From assembly GCA_003562475.1 (NCBI GenBank), contig PWUU01000115.1, forward strand, positions 1 to 59,219: a DNA stretch of 59,219 bases, given 5' to 3'. The stretch's first letter is position 1, and the number at the start of each line of letters is the position of its first letter. The translations under genes were made by a program, and so were the position numbers. This DNA is from Dehalococcoidia bacterium. Lineage in GTDB: Bacteria; Chloroflexota; Dehalococcoidia; GIF9; AB-539-J10. The notes below the pieces were generated by a model. That model ran no database searches, had not been told where the DNA came from, and worked only from the letters and a program-made list of their open reading frames with translations. Positions 51,170 through 58,987 of the stretch are shown in pieces.

Positions 51170-52743
51170 CGTCTATCCCCTGTTGGCACAATCGCGTCGG
51201 GAGCCAGTCGCATATATGCCGCGTGGCACTGGGGACAGGAGAGCCGGTCGCCGGAGTTCGCGAGGTGTACGCCGCAGGCGCAAACCCATCCGATGCGCCG
51301 TGCCGGATTGCCGACCACGAGCGCATGATCAGGCACATCATGTGTCACGATGGCGCCGGCACCGACGAAGGCGAAGCGGCCCACCGTGTGGCCACAGAGT
51401 ATGACACAGTTAGCTCCTAGTGAGGCGCCCTTCCTTATAAGGGTGGGGCGATACTCATGCTGCCGGGGCACGTGGCTTCTGGGATTGATGACGTTGGTGA
51501 ACACGCAAGAGGGACCGCAGAAGACATCGTCCTCAAGCGTGACACCTTCGAAGACCGAAACGTTGTTCTCTATCTTCACATTGTTGCCGATGCGGACATT
51601 CCTTGCGACAAAGACGTTCTGGCCGAGGACACAACGCCGTCCGACGTGTACGTCCGGCATGATGTGGGTGAAGTGCCAGATCTTCGTTCCTGCTCCTATG
51701 TCTGTCGGCTCCTCGACGATGGCAGTCTCGTGTGTGAAGAAATCACGTGCTTCACGCGGTAGCGGTACTTTCAGGCCGCCTTTGTCCAGAGATTCCTGGC
51801 ACGCCTCCAGCACCTTCAACACGTTGAGCGCGCGTCGGCCGCTGGAGATAGGCGTGCTTCGCTCCTCTATGCAGCGAAGGAAGTCCATACACTCCAGTCG
51901 GAGCGGCTCGTCGGCTTCGAACGGGACGGGTCGCGCCTCGCCTTCTGCCGGCTGGGGCACATGCTCGACCCAGGTCACCTGGTGTTCATACACCTTCAGC
52001 TTACGGTCCGGATCAGTGTCGGCGAACTCCGCCATCCTGCGGTCCCCAACGACCACCAGCCGTTGTTCCTTGAACGGATGCAGCCAGCTCACGAAAACGT
52101 GTGCTCGTATGTCGCCTGCAAATCCCAGTGCGGTTAGTGTGACGTCCGCAATGTGCGAATCAAGATACGACCCGCCGTGTGCGGCGACATGCACTGGTGT
52201 CTCATCGTCCAGCAGTCTCATTATCGCGGCTATATCGTGCGGCGCGAAGCTCCAAAGGACGTTCTCCCTTGTACGTATCTTGCCCAAGCTGAGACGGTTT
52301 GAGTAGATGTAATGTATCCTGCCCAATTCGCCGCCACTGATCATCCTGTGAAGGGCTTTGAGAGCAGGATGATACTCAAGAACGTGTCCAACCAGGAGCA
52401 CACATCTTGTCTCTTCGGACATCGTGACCAGCTCAGTTCCTTGCTCCACTGTCAGCGCGAGCGGTTTCTCCACAAACACGTCTTTGCCCGCAGCGAGTGC
52501 TGCCTTGGCCATTTGGTAGTGAGCATGAACCGGTGTGGCGAGCACGATTCCTGTGATGGCCGTGTTTTCGAGCACCCGGCGATAATCCATCTCCAGTCGC
52601 ACGTCCCTCATTCGTGTGAGGGCCGCAAGCCGCTGCGAATCATGGTCGCACACCGTGTGTAGAGCACCAAGCTCGGCGAAGTTGCGCACGAGGTGTCTGC
52701 CCCAGTAACCTGCCCCCACGACAGCAATATGTCGTCTCGTCAT
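51166..52743 (-). CDS. Fused Gfo/Idh/MocA sugar dehydrogenase and left-handed beta-helix N-acetyltransferase (WbpB-WbpD-like)
   Basis: This is a 525-residue fusion. Residues 1-~320 form a Gfo/Idh/MocA oxidoreductase with the NAD loop IAVVGAGYWGRHLVRNF and the catalytic-lysine motif EKPLAL. Residues ~330-490 are hexapeptide repeats (WHFTHIMPDVHVGRRCVLGQNVFVA in part, NNVSVFEGVTLEDDVF, GANCVILCGHTVGRFAFVGAGAIV) of the WbpD/WlbB acetyltransferase type. The last ~35 residues hold a CxC and CPQC pair, a likely zinc ribbon. In Pseudomonas these are separate proteins. The ATG at 52743 follows the WbpA-like stop after 8 bp. The two activities are consecutive, with the aminotransferase between them in the pathway. 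Confidence 0.9.
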   Translation of the reverse strand: MTRRHIAVVGAGYWGRHLVRNFAELGALHTVCDHDSQRLAALTRMRDVRLEMDYRRVLENTAITGIVLATPVHAHYQMAKAALAAGKDVFVEKPLALTVEQGTELVTMSEETRCVLLVGHVLEYHPALKALHRMISGGELGRIHYIYSNRLSLGKIRTRENVLWSFAPHDIAAIMRLLDDETPVHVAAHGGSYLDSHIADVTLTALGFAGDIRAHVFVSWLHPFKEQRLVVVGDRRMAEFADTDPDRKLKVYEHQVTWVEHVPQPAEGEARPVPFEADEPLRLECMDFLRCIEERSTPISSGRRALNVLKVLEACQESLDKGGLKVPLPREARDFFTHETAIVEEPTDIGAGTKIWHFTHIMPDVHVGRRCVLGQNVFVARNVRIGNNVKIENNVSVFEGVTLEDDVFCGPSCVFTNVINPRSHVPRQHEYRPTLIRKGASLGANCVILCGHTVGRFAFVGAGAIVTHDVPDHALVVGNPARRIGWVCACGVHLANSGDRLSCPQCHAAYMRLAPDAIVPTGDRR

Positions 52744-52751
52744 TCTGTGAC

Positions 52752-54014
52752 TCACAATGTCTTGTAGATGAATCCGAGTTGCCTGGCGCACAGGGCGTCA
52801 TGCATATGACGGACATCTACAAGGACGGGATCCTGGTGCATGCGATTGCGGATCGCTTCGAGAGAAAGCGCCTTGAAGGCGGTGTGCGCCACAGTGATTA
52901 CGACGGCATCCATATCTCGCGCATCGTCGAATGACGCCAGGAGAGGGGTTCCACCAGGTAGATTCCGATTCTTGACGAGTGGGTCCCAGGCAGAGACCTC
53001 GCAGCCGTAGGCGACCAGTTCCTGCATGAGGTCCAGGGAAGGTGACTCTCGTGTGTCCAGCACGTCCTCCTTGTAGGCCAGCCCCATGATAAGGACGTGA
53101 GAATCGCGTATCACCTTTCTGGCTTCGTTCAATCCCCTCACGGTCATCTCGGCAACGTATCTGGGCATCGAATCGTTAATGGAGCGGCCGGCCAGGATAA
53201 CTTGTGGATGACAACCAAGCTCCCTCGCTTTGTACACGAGGTAGTATGGATCTACCGGGATGCAGTGTCCGCCTACCATGCCGGGAGAATACGGATGGAA
53301 GTTCCATTTCGTTGCTGCGGTCTCCAGCACTGCCTGCGTATCCAGTCCCATCTTCGAGAAGATCATGGACAGCTCGTTGACAAGAGCGATGTTCAAATCT
53401 CGCTGCACATTTTCGATGACCTTCGCCGCCTCGGCTACACGGATGCTGCGCGCTTTGAATACGCTGCCGGCTATCCGGCCATACAGGGCAGCCACGCGGT
53501 CGGTGGTCTCGGTGTCAATCCCGGCGACGACTTTCGTGCTCCTGCCAACGGTGTGTTCCTCATCACCCGGGTTGATTCGTTCAGGGCAGTATGCGACCCA
53601 GAAGTCGCGTCCGCAACGAAGGCCTGAAGCAGATTCGAGGATCGGCACCATCACCTCCTCGGTCACTCCGGGGTAGACGGTGGATTCAAGTATCACCGTG
53701 GTACCCTCAACAAGGTGAGTGCCCACGGTTGTCGAGGCGCTACGAACGCAGGTCAGGTCTGGCTCATGCGAGGGCGTTACCGGGGTGGGCACGGCAATGA
53801 TGATGAACTCTGTGTTAGCGACGGCTGAAGGATCCCTTGTGGTCGTCAGGTTGGCTGCATTGACGGTGTCGTATAACCAGTCCAGCCGTGCCGCATCTGT
53901 ATCGATACCTACTACGGGCATGTGCTCTGCAAACGCCTCAGCAAGCGGCATTCCGACGTATCCCAAGCCTACCACCGCTATCCGAGGGCCGGGACCCTTA
54001 TGAGCGTCTGTCAT
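52752..54014 (-). CDS. UDP-N-acetyl-hexosamine 6-dehydrogenase (WbpA-like nucleotide sugar dehydrogenase)
   Basis: This 420-residue NAD-dependent dehydrogenase oxidises C6 of a UDP-sugar to the carboxylate. Three domains are visible: the N-terminal Rossmann fold IAVVGLGYVGMPLAEAFA, the central region AEAAKVIENVQRDLNIALVNEL with the catalytic Cys in SPGMVGGHCIPVDPYYL, and the C-terminal fold MGLAYKEDVLDTRESPSLDLMQEL (quoted in parts). The sequence is closer to UDP-GlcNAc/ManNAc dehydrogenases than to UDP-glucose dehydrogenases. I chose the ATG at 54014. The alternative at 54047 lies within the promoter's -10 region. It heads the three-gene cassette. Confidence 0.92.
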   Translation of the reverse strand: MTDAHKGPGPRIAVVGLGYVGMPLAEAFAEHMPVVGIDTDAARLDWLYDTVNAANLTTTRDPSAVANTEFIIIAVPTPVTPSHEPDLTCVRSASTTVGTHLVEGTTVILESTVYPGVTEEVMVPILESASGLRCGRDFWVAYCPERINPGDEEHTVGRSTKVVAGIDTETTDRVAALYGRIAGSVFKARSIRVAEAAKVIENVQRDLNIALVNELSMIFSKMGLDTQAVLETAATKWNFHPYSPGMVGGHCIPVDPYYLVYKARELGCHPQVILAGRSINDSMPRYVAEMTVRGLNEARKVIRDSHVLIMGLAYKEDVLDTRESPSLDLMQELVAYGCEVSAWDPLVKNRNLPGGTPLLASFDDARDMDAVVITVAHTAFKALSLEAIRNRMHQDPVLVDVRHMHDALCARQLGFIYKTL

Positions 54015-54315
54015 CCGAGCGCATGCCACTTCAAAAAAGTGGATCATTATATACCGCCATCTTGCATAAAGTAAGACCTTCTAGTCATGGGCAAGTCGTA
54101 CTCCCTGCACTGCATGCCAAGCGCCAGTGGCGCCGGACAGGCTTAGACCGGACGCCGGGTCCGTCCATAACATCCGGTTGCTGTATCTTGGTAGAATCAT
54201 GTTCGAGACCAATCTTTCCAGACACCGGCTGCTAACACTCAAGGTCTGGTACGCTGTGCAGCAGGGACTTGCCGGCAAGTGGGCAACTGAGATCCTGATG
54301 TATCGAGGAGGTTGC
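54015..54315. other. Divergent intergenic region (301 bp)
   Basis: It contains the cassette promoter on the minus strand and a TAGAAT -10-like box (54192-54197) for the cytidylyltransferase gene on the plus strand. A long upstream open frame on the plus strand has no homology before MNERVV. Confidence 0.4.
54046..54051 (-). promoter_or_regulatory. -10 box (TATAAT) before the diacetamido-sugar cassette, with a leader hairpin
   Basis: A consensus TATAAT on the minus strand sits about 32 bp before the chosen ATG; the -35 region is weak. The short transcript leader contains the hairpin CCACTT-TTTTG-AAGTGG (about 54027-54043), which could affect initiation or translation. Confidence 0.5.
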
Positions 54316-54732
54316 ATGAACGAACGGGTAGTGGCGGTCTCCGGCGGCTTCGATCCGTTACATGTCGGACACCTGCGGATGATACAGGCGGCGAGGAAGC
54401 TAGGGACTCGCTTGATCGTCATCGTGAATCGCGACGAGTTCCTCATGCGCAAGAAAGGCTATGTCTTCATGCCGCTGGATGAACGAATGGAGATCCTTCG
54501 CGGACTTCGAGATGTCGACGAAGTTGTCGCTGCGGTAGATAGTGACCAGACCGTATGTGAGACACTCCGGCGGGTCAAAGCTCACGTGTTTGCCAATGGC
54601 GGTGACCGTCGGAGTGAGGCAGAGATACCGGAAGCAACGGTCTGCCGCGAACTTGGCATCGAGATGGTGTTCAATGTGGGTGGCGGCAAGGTACAGTCCA
54701 GTTCTGAGTTGGTGGAGCGGTCCGGTATCTAG
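54316..54732 (+). CDS. Cytidylyltransferase-family nucleotidyltransferase (RfaE2/TagD-like)
   Basis: This 138-residue enzyme has the HxGH nucleotidyltransferase motif SGGFDPLHVGHLRMIQAA. LDERMEILRGLRDVDEVV and the C-terminal VQSSSELV (the ISSTxLI-type motif) follow. The family includes glycerol-3-phosphate cytidylyltransferase and heptose-1-phosphate adenylyltransferase, so it probably activates a phosphorylated sugar or alcohol for envelope synthesis. The ATG at 54316 has GAGGAGG six bases before it. The next gene is 108 bp away past a short terminator. Confidence 0.88.
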   Translation: MNERVVAVSGGFDPLHVGHLRMIQAARKLGTRLIVIVNRDEFLMRKKGYVFMPLDERMEILRGLRDVDEVVAAVDSDQTVCETLRRVKAHVFANGGDRRSEAEIPEATVCRELGIEMVFNVGGGKVQSSSELVERSGI

Positions 54733-54770
54733 TCGGACACTTCGGTTGCTTCTGGATGGCCGCAATCCTG

Positions 54771-54789
54771 GCTGCGCAAAGCAGCTTTT
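54771..54789 (+). terminator. Short intrinsic terminator after the cytidylyltransferase gene
   Basis: GCTGC (54771-54775) and GCAGC (54781-54785) enclose a 5-base GCAAA loop, followed by TTTT. Confidence 0.45.
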
Positions 54790-54840
54790 CCCCTGGATCG
54801 GTGCTGAACGTCCCACGTGCTACAATGCCTGAAGGTAGCT

Positions 54841-55554
54841 ATGCGTACGTTCAGGCAGCACTTCGAGAAAGTAAGGACTTCCCTGCGACGGTCTGCTGTG
54901 TCTTGTCGTGCCTTCATCAGGCACGAACTAGCCTATCGCACGGGGCCGCTGATAGCTCTGTGGATACTGCTGGTTCTATATCCTAACCCGTTCAATATTG
55001 CCACCAGCGTACACAGGGTCTTTAACCCCGACATAAACCCGCTGGTGGTTGAGCCGCTGCTTGATGGCCTCTCTTCGGATCCTGTGGCGATCGAGAGAGA
55101 AATCCTTGAGCGGATACCGTACCGCTACGATTGGGAGGTGCACGGAATGCCGTGGTACTTTCCCAGCACGGAAAGAGTGGTAGAGAGGGGAGAGGGCGAC
55201 TGCAAGGCGCGGGCGGTTGTATTGGCGTCGGTCTTCGAGCGGATGGAGATCCCCTATCGCTTCAACAGTTCTCTTGTTCACGTTTGGGTCGAGTACGACG
55301 GTAAAGCAGAGACGGTATTCGAGAATCCGCGTGCCATGTTCTACCAGCAGGACCCGGAAACCGGTGAGCGATTGTTCCAGCTCCCTGAAGTAGAGTGGAA
55401 GCTCTGGTTTGACAGCACTAGGGAGGGTCTCTGGGACGTCATGCCCGCGTTTCGCAAGGCTCTTTTGTTGTTGGGGACTGCGTTTCTTGTGACTGCCCGC
55501 GTGGTTTTGCGCCAAAACACGATTCAGAGTATTGACAACGTGAAGGTCCTCTAG
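54841..55554 (+). CDS. Membrane-anchored transglutaminase-like protein
   Basis: This 237-residue protein has a basic N-terminus, a transmembrane segment at about residues 35-52 (PLIALWILLVLYPNPF) and another at ~210-228. Between them is a transglutaminase-like core with Cys in GEGDCKARAVVLASVF and His in LVHVWVEYDG, the order of the papain-like Cys-His pair. The acidic third residue is not certain. Such proteins may be peptidases or crosslinking enzymes. The ATG at 54841 has AAGGT upstream. A TACAAT box at 54822-54827 overlaps the alternative GTG start, which argues for the later one. The DUF5679 gene follows. Confidence 0.75.
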   Translation: MRTFRQHFEKVRTSLRRSAVSCRAFIRHELAYRTGPLIALWILLVLYPNPFNIATSVHRVFNPDINPLVVEPLLDGLSSDPVAIEREILERIPYRYDWEVHGMPWYFPSTERVVERGEGDCKARAVVLASVFERMEIPYRFNSSLVHVWVEYDGKAETVFENPRAMFYQQDPETGERLFQLPEVEWKLWFDSTREGLWDVMPAFRKALLLLGTAFLVTARVVLRQNTIQSIDNVKVL

Positions 55555-55611
55555 TAATAATAGCTTCAGGCTTAGGTACGAGCCCAAATAGCCGAGAGGA
55601 GGGTTGTTGTT

Positions 55612-55755
55612 ATGGCCACAGCGTACTGCATGAAGTGTCGGACGAAGCGTGAGATCAAGGATGCCAAGCAGATCACCCTTAAGAACGGGCGACCCGCCGT
55701 GCAGGGTTCCTGTCCTGTTTGCGGCACGAAGGTGTTCCGAATCGGCAAGGCATAA
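55612..55755 (+). CDS. DUF5679 zinc-ribbon mini-protein
   Basis: This 47-residue protein reads MATAYCMKCRTKREIKDAKQ then TLKNGRPAVQGSCPVCGTKVFRIGKA (in two blocks). CxxC (YCMKCR) and CPVCG form a zinc ribbon. It matches the DUF5679 consensus almost residue for residue. The ATG has GAGAGGAGGG a few bases upstream. The family is short and common in Chloroflexota and some actinobacteria; its role is unknown. It ends before a strong terminator and may be co-transcribed with the transglutaminase-like gene. Confidence 0.92.
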   Translation: MATAYCMKCRTKREIKDAKQITLKNGRPAVQGSCPVCGTKVFRIGKA

Positions 55756-55780
55756 CGGGACACTTTGGTCCGGATCTCTC

Positions 55781-55814
55781 AAGGAGCCGTGAGAAACGGC
55801 TCCTTGCGTTTTCG
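55781..55814 (+). terminator. Strong intrinsic terminator after DUF5679
   Basis: AAGGAGCCGT and ACGGCTCCTT form a perfect 10-bp stem with a GAGAA loop, followed by GCGTTTT. Confidence 0.85.
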
Positions 55815-55841
55815 CGGTGTTAATCGCCACGGGCATGAGCT

Positions 55842-56600
55842 TCACTGGTTCGGTTGGAACACCACCGCACTGTATGCCTCTGCGATTGCGCTATCCATAG
55901 TGTCACCTGTGGCTCTTTTCACAAGCAGGGTTCTCGGTGAGAGCAACGCGGCCCGATCCCTCAAGAAGCGCGATTCCTCCACGAGCAGTTTCAGGATGAG
56001 CCTGTTGCCTCCGAAGTAGATACGCTCGACCTGTGCTGTGCCAAGCTCTTCGTCGATATGCCTCGCCACTCGCTTGAGAAACTCCTTACGCTGCTCTTCC
56101 GTTCTACGCGCGAAGCGTGCCTGACTGCTGCCTCCTTTCTTGTGACGAGCGTGAATATGGCCCGTGCCTTTCTTGTAGCGCACGAGTGATCCGCCCGTGT
56201 AGAGAGCGACCACATAGGCTCCCCAGGTGACCAGCACGAGCACCACACGCTGTTGGCGTTCGAGCGATTCACGCAGTGGCTTTGTGTGGGGCGCACCGGT
56301 AACGATGAGATCGTCGGTTACCGGAATAGGCGGCACCACCGCGAGCGCCGCATCCTCAGAATAGAAGAGCACCAATCCTGTGCCATAGCGCCGAAGCTCT
56401 CTCTGCACCCGTTCGGCCTCGATGAACGACGCGACTTCCATGAGCCTGTGGTTGGTGTCCTTGTTGGGGATCAGTCGCTCGCGTTGACTTTCGAGAGTGT
56501 CTGGACGGAGATAGACGCTTACCCAGTCCGTTTGTGTCGTTTCGGCCAGGGTGTCCGTCAGTTTGAGCAGCTTCTCCCTCGTGACCCGCTGGCCTTCCAT
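55842..56600 (-). CDS. Vms1/VLRF1-type peptidyl-tRNA hydrolase (eRF1 domain 2-like)
   Basis: This protein of about 252 residues has the catalytic loop of the Vms1/bacterial VLRF1 family: HARHKKGGSSQARFARRTEEQ, including the GGxSQ glutamine that takes the place of eRF1's GGQ. A basic helix follows (RKEFLKRVARHIDEEL), then the Rossmann-like beta strand VERIYFGGN. These proteins release nascent chains from stalled large subunits in ribosome quality control. The start is uncertain. ATG at 56600 begins where clear homology starts; a longer frame to 56810 overlaps the opposite-strand gene's leader. No RqcH or RqcP gene is in the window. Confidence 0.8.
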   Translation of the reverse strand: MEGQRVTREKLLKLTDTLAETTQTDWVSVYLRPDTLESQRERLIPNKDTNHRLMEVASFIEAERVQRELRRYGTGLVLFYSEDAALAVVPPIPVTDDLIVTGAPHTKPLRESLERQQRVVLVLVTWGAYVVALYTGGSLVRYKKGTGHIHARHKKGGSSQARFARRTEEQRKEFLKRVARHIDEELGTAQVERIYFGGNRLILKLLVEESRFLRDRAALLSPRTLLVKRATGDTMDSAIAEAYSAVVFQPNQ

Positions 56601-56864
56601 TTTCGTCAACACTCGGTGCAGTCTTTCGAATTTCGCGATGGGTTCGTGACGCAGGATACCTTGTGCCTGGCCCCATCTGCAATCTGGACCGCTGCAACAT
56701 AGGTGGGAGTTACTGTGACCAAGGACGCTGATGTTGTGCCGAAGTGCAACAGCGTTCATGATGATGGGCTGTATGCCGCAGAGCGGAAGACGGGGATGAC
56801 GCGGTATCATTTAGTGCGTTGTGAGCTACTGGTTGGGTATGCCTGGATCGAGGCAAGGTTGATC

Positions 56865-57899
56865 ATGGTAGGAATGCCATCGCTGGATGACGCATCTCCC
56901 GTCGGCAAACAGCCGTCGTATGTGAGACTCTACCAGACGGGTGAACTCAAACGTCGTGCATCCGTGTTGTTGGAGCGACTGGCGCGGTGTGATGTTTGCC
57001 CGAGGAATTGCGGCGTCGATCGCACGAAAGATGAACTAGGCTTCTGCAGGTCTCCGCGTCGCCCGCTCATCGCCTCCGCCTGTGCGCATCGTGGTGAGGA
57101 GCCGCCCATCTCAGGCCGTCGTGGCAGCGGTACGATCTTCTTCGCGAACTGCAATCTGCGTTGCATCTTCTGCCAGAATCACGAGATAAGTCAGTGTCCC
57201 GAGCTGTTCGCGAGACAGGCGGGAGGACCTGAGCAACTGGCCGAAGTGATGCTGCGACTGCAGGATGATCTCCGTTGCCACAACATCAACTTCGTGTCAC
57301 CCTCCCATTTTGCGCCGCAGGTTCTCGAGGCACTCTGCCTTGCAATTCCTGGTGGACTGCGTCTGCCGCTCGTCTACAACACGAACTCATATGACTCGGT
57401 AGCAACACTGAAGCTGCTGGACGGCGTTATCGACGTCTACTTACCCGACATAAAATACTGTTCGGATCGGGCCGCTTTGCAGTTGTCCGGTGCCGGGGAC
57501 TACGTTCGGGCATCTCGTGAAGCCATCGCTGAGATGTACCGCCAGGTGGGAGCGGAGCTCGTACTCGACGAAGAAGGGTCCGTCAGGCGCGGACTCATTC
57601 TGCGGCATCTTGTGTTGCCTGGAGGACTGGCCGGGAGTGAGGACTCCCTGAGGTGGCTTGCGACCGAGGTGTCCAACCAACTCACGCTCAGTATCATGTC
57701 ACAGTACTACCCCTCCCACCGGGCAAGTGAGGTGCCGTTGCTGTCAAGGCGGGTCACGTGGCAGGAGTATGGCAATGTCGTCCGGACAGCACACGAGCTT
57801 GGATTTGAGCACCTCTGGGCACAGGAGTCTGGCGCGCCAGCGCACTACCGGCCTGATTTCTCGCGGGATAGCCATCCGTTTGAGCGGCAGGACAACTGA
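56865..57899 (+). CDS. Radical SAM protein, putative activating enzyme (PflX/PflA-like)
   Basis: This radical SAM protein of about 344 residues has the cluster motif CNLRCIFCQNHEIS. An N-terminal cysteine pattern (CDVCPRNCGVDR...GFC) is typical of the uncharacterised PflX-type 'putative pyruvate formate-lyase activating' subfamily. INFVSPSHFAPQVLEAL and DVYLPDIKYCSDRAA follow. I chose the ATG at 56865; another ATG at 56874 has GGTAGGA ahead, and the frame is open to 56703 without homology. Its target glycyl radical enzyme is not visible here. It is distinct from the membrane-anchored AmrS at 3343-4473, although the fold is the same. Confidence 0.88.
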   Translation: MVGMPSLDDASPVGKQPSYVRLYQTGELKRRASVLLERLARCDVCPRNCGVDRTKDELGFCRSPRRPLIASACAHRGEEPPISGRRGSGTIFFANCNLRCIFCQNHEISQCPELFARQAGGPEQLAEVMLRLQDDLRCHNINFVSPSHFAPQVLEALCLAIPGGLRLPLVYNTNSYDSVATLKLLDGVIDVYLPDIKYCSDRAALQLSGAGDYVRASREAIAEMYRQVGAELVLDEEGSVRRGLILRHLVLPGGLAGSEDSLRWLATEVSNQLTLSIMSQYYPSHRASEVPLLSRRVTWQEYGNVVRTAHELGFEHLWAQESGAPAHYRPDFSRDSHPFERQDN

Positions 57900-57981
57900 G
57901 AACGTCACGTGTGCTTCGTTTGACAAGGCAAAGGCATATGGCATACTTCAATGAGTTCACCACGCAGAGAGGGGGTGTTCT

Positions 57982-58773
57982 ATGACGCGATGGCTTGTGC
58001 ATGGTCTCATTCCTTCGGGCAGCTCGGTGGTCCTGATGGGAGAGCTCCACTCCGGGAAGGCGTGGCTTGCAGAGCAGCTCGCTGTGAGTGTGGCCAGTGG
58101 ACATGATTTTCTGGATATGTTCCGGGTGGATCGTCAGCACGTCATCCTGATCGATGAGGACTCTGGAACCGCGAGCTTCAAGCGGCGCTTTTCGCGTTTG
58201 GCTCGGGGGTTGAGCGTTGATCCCGACAGTGCGGCCATCGAATGCTATTCACGCTGCAACTTCCTGCTGTACGACGATGAGAGACGGGAATGGCTGCGAA
58301 ACCTGATCAAACAGCAGCGTGGCACACCGCTCGTCATCATCGACAACCTGGAGCGCATCATGGGTGGCCATGAGTTCGACGCAGTGAAGGGATCGACCCC
58401 TCTGGCCGATTTCTGTCACGAGTTGCGGAACGCTGGAGCGACGCTGATGGTGGTGCACCAGACAGGGGCGCGGCGGCAATCGAAGGTCGAGGACTGGGAC
58501 GTGCGCAAGGAGGCCCAGGGCTTCACCGTACTTATCGAATGCTTCGATCTTGGACTGGCTATCTTTCGTGCGCCTACTGCCACCACCCAGTTCGTCCTCA
58601 AGCCGATTGTACGTGAGTCGCCAGTCAGCATATCACGACCTTTCACTATCGCGCTTCGCGAGGACCCGGACCTCAGTTGGGCCCGGTTGTCCGTCATCGA
58701 AGACCTGCCGGAGCTGAAGGGCACACGGCGACGTGATGTTCTGCCGCAGGTTGTTGACGGCGGGCAGGAGTAG
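57982..58773 (+). CDS. RepA/AAA_25-type RecA-fold ATPase with altered Walker A
   Basis: This 263-residue ATPase of the hexameric RepA-like (AAA_25) family shows LVHGLIPSGSSVVLMGELHSGKAWLAEQLAVSVASG. The P-loop is GELHSGKA, where the usual Ser/Thr after Lys is Ala, so Mg2+ coordination would be altered. Walker B is LVIIDNLE and the sensor-like VVHQTGARR follows. HVILIDEDSGTASFKRRFSRLARGLSV is typical of this family (quoted in parts). The gene has GAGAGGGGG upstream. Neighbours are not phage-like, so its role, whether replication/repair accessory or other, is open. Confidence 0.75.
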   Translation: MTRWLVHGLIPSGSSVVLMGELHSGKAWLAEQLAVSVASGHDFLDMFRVDRQHVILIDEDSGTASFKRRFSRLARGLSVDPDSAAIECYSRCNFLLYDDERREWLRNLIKQQRGTPLVIIDNLERIMGGHEFDAVKGSTPLADFCHELRNAGATLMVVHQTGARRQSKVEDWDVRKEAQGFTVLIECFDLGLAIFRAPTATTQFVLKPIVRESPVSISRPFTIALREDPDLSWARLSVIEDLPELKGTRRRDVLPQVVDGGQE

Positions 58774-58912
58774 TAACCCGACACGTAGTTGGGCGGAGCA
58801 TCAGTCTGCGCGGTGGCTGTCAGCGTGCTGGCATGGCTCGCTTCTTGGTCCGAGTTGTAGCTGCGTGCGTCGGCTGGACGGAGCAGTCCCGTCGCATGCG
58901 AGAGGGATGGTC

Positions 58913-58918
58913 TATAAT
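58913..58918 (+). promoter_or_regulatory. -10 box (TATAAT) before the KorA-like gene
   Basis: Consensus TATAAT is 70 bp before the ATG. No good -35 is seen. Confidence 0.4.
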
Positions 58919-58987
58919 GGATGACCATCGTATGGTGTTGGCTCGTCAAAGGATGAGCGGACACCGTGATCGGTTCGGAAGAGTACT

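Noticed and set aside
51350-52306. 318-codon open frame on the plus strand
   Set aside because: Antisense to the fused dehydrogenase/acetyltransferase gene; Ser/Thr-rich low-information translation.
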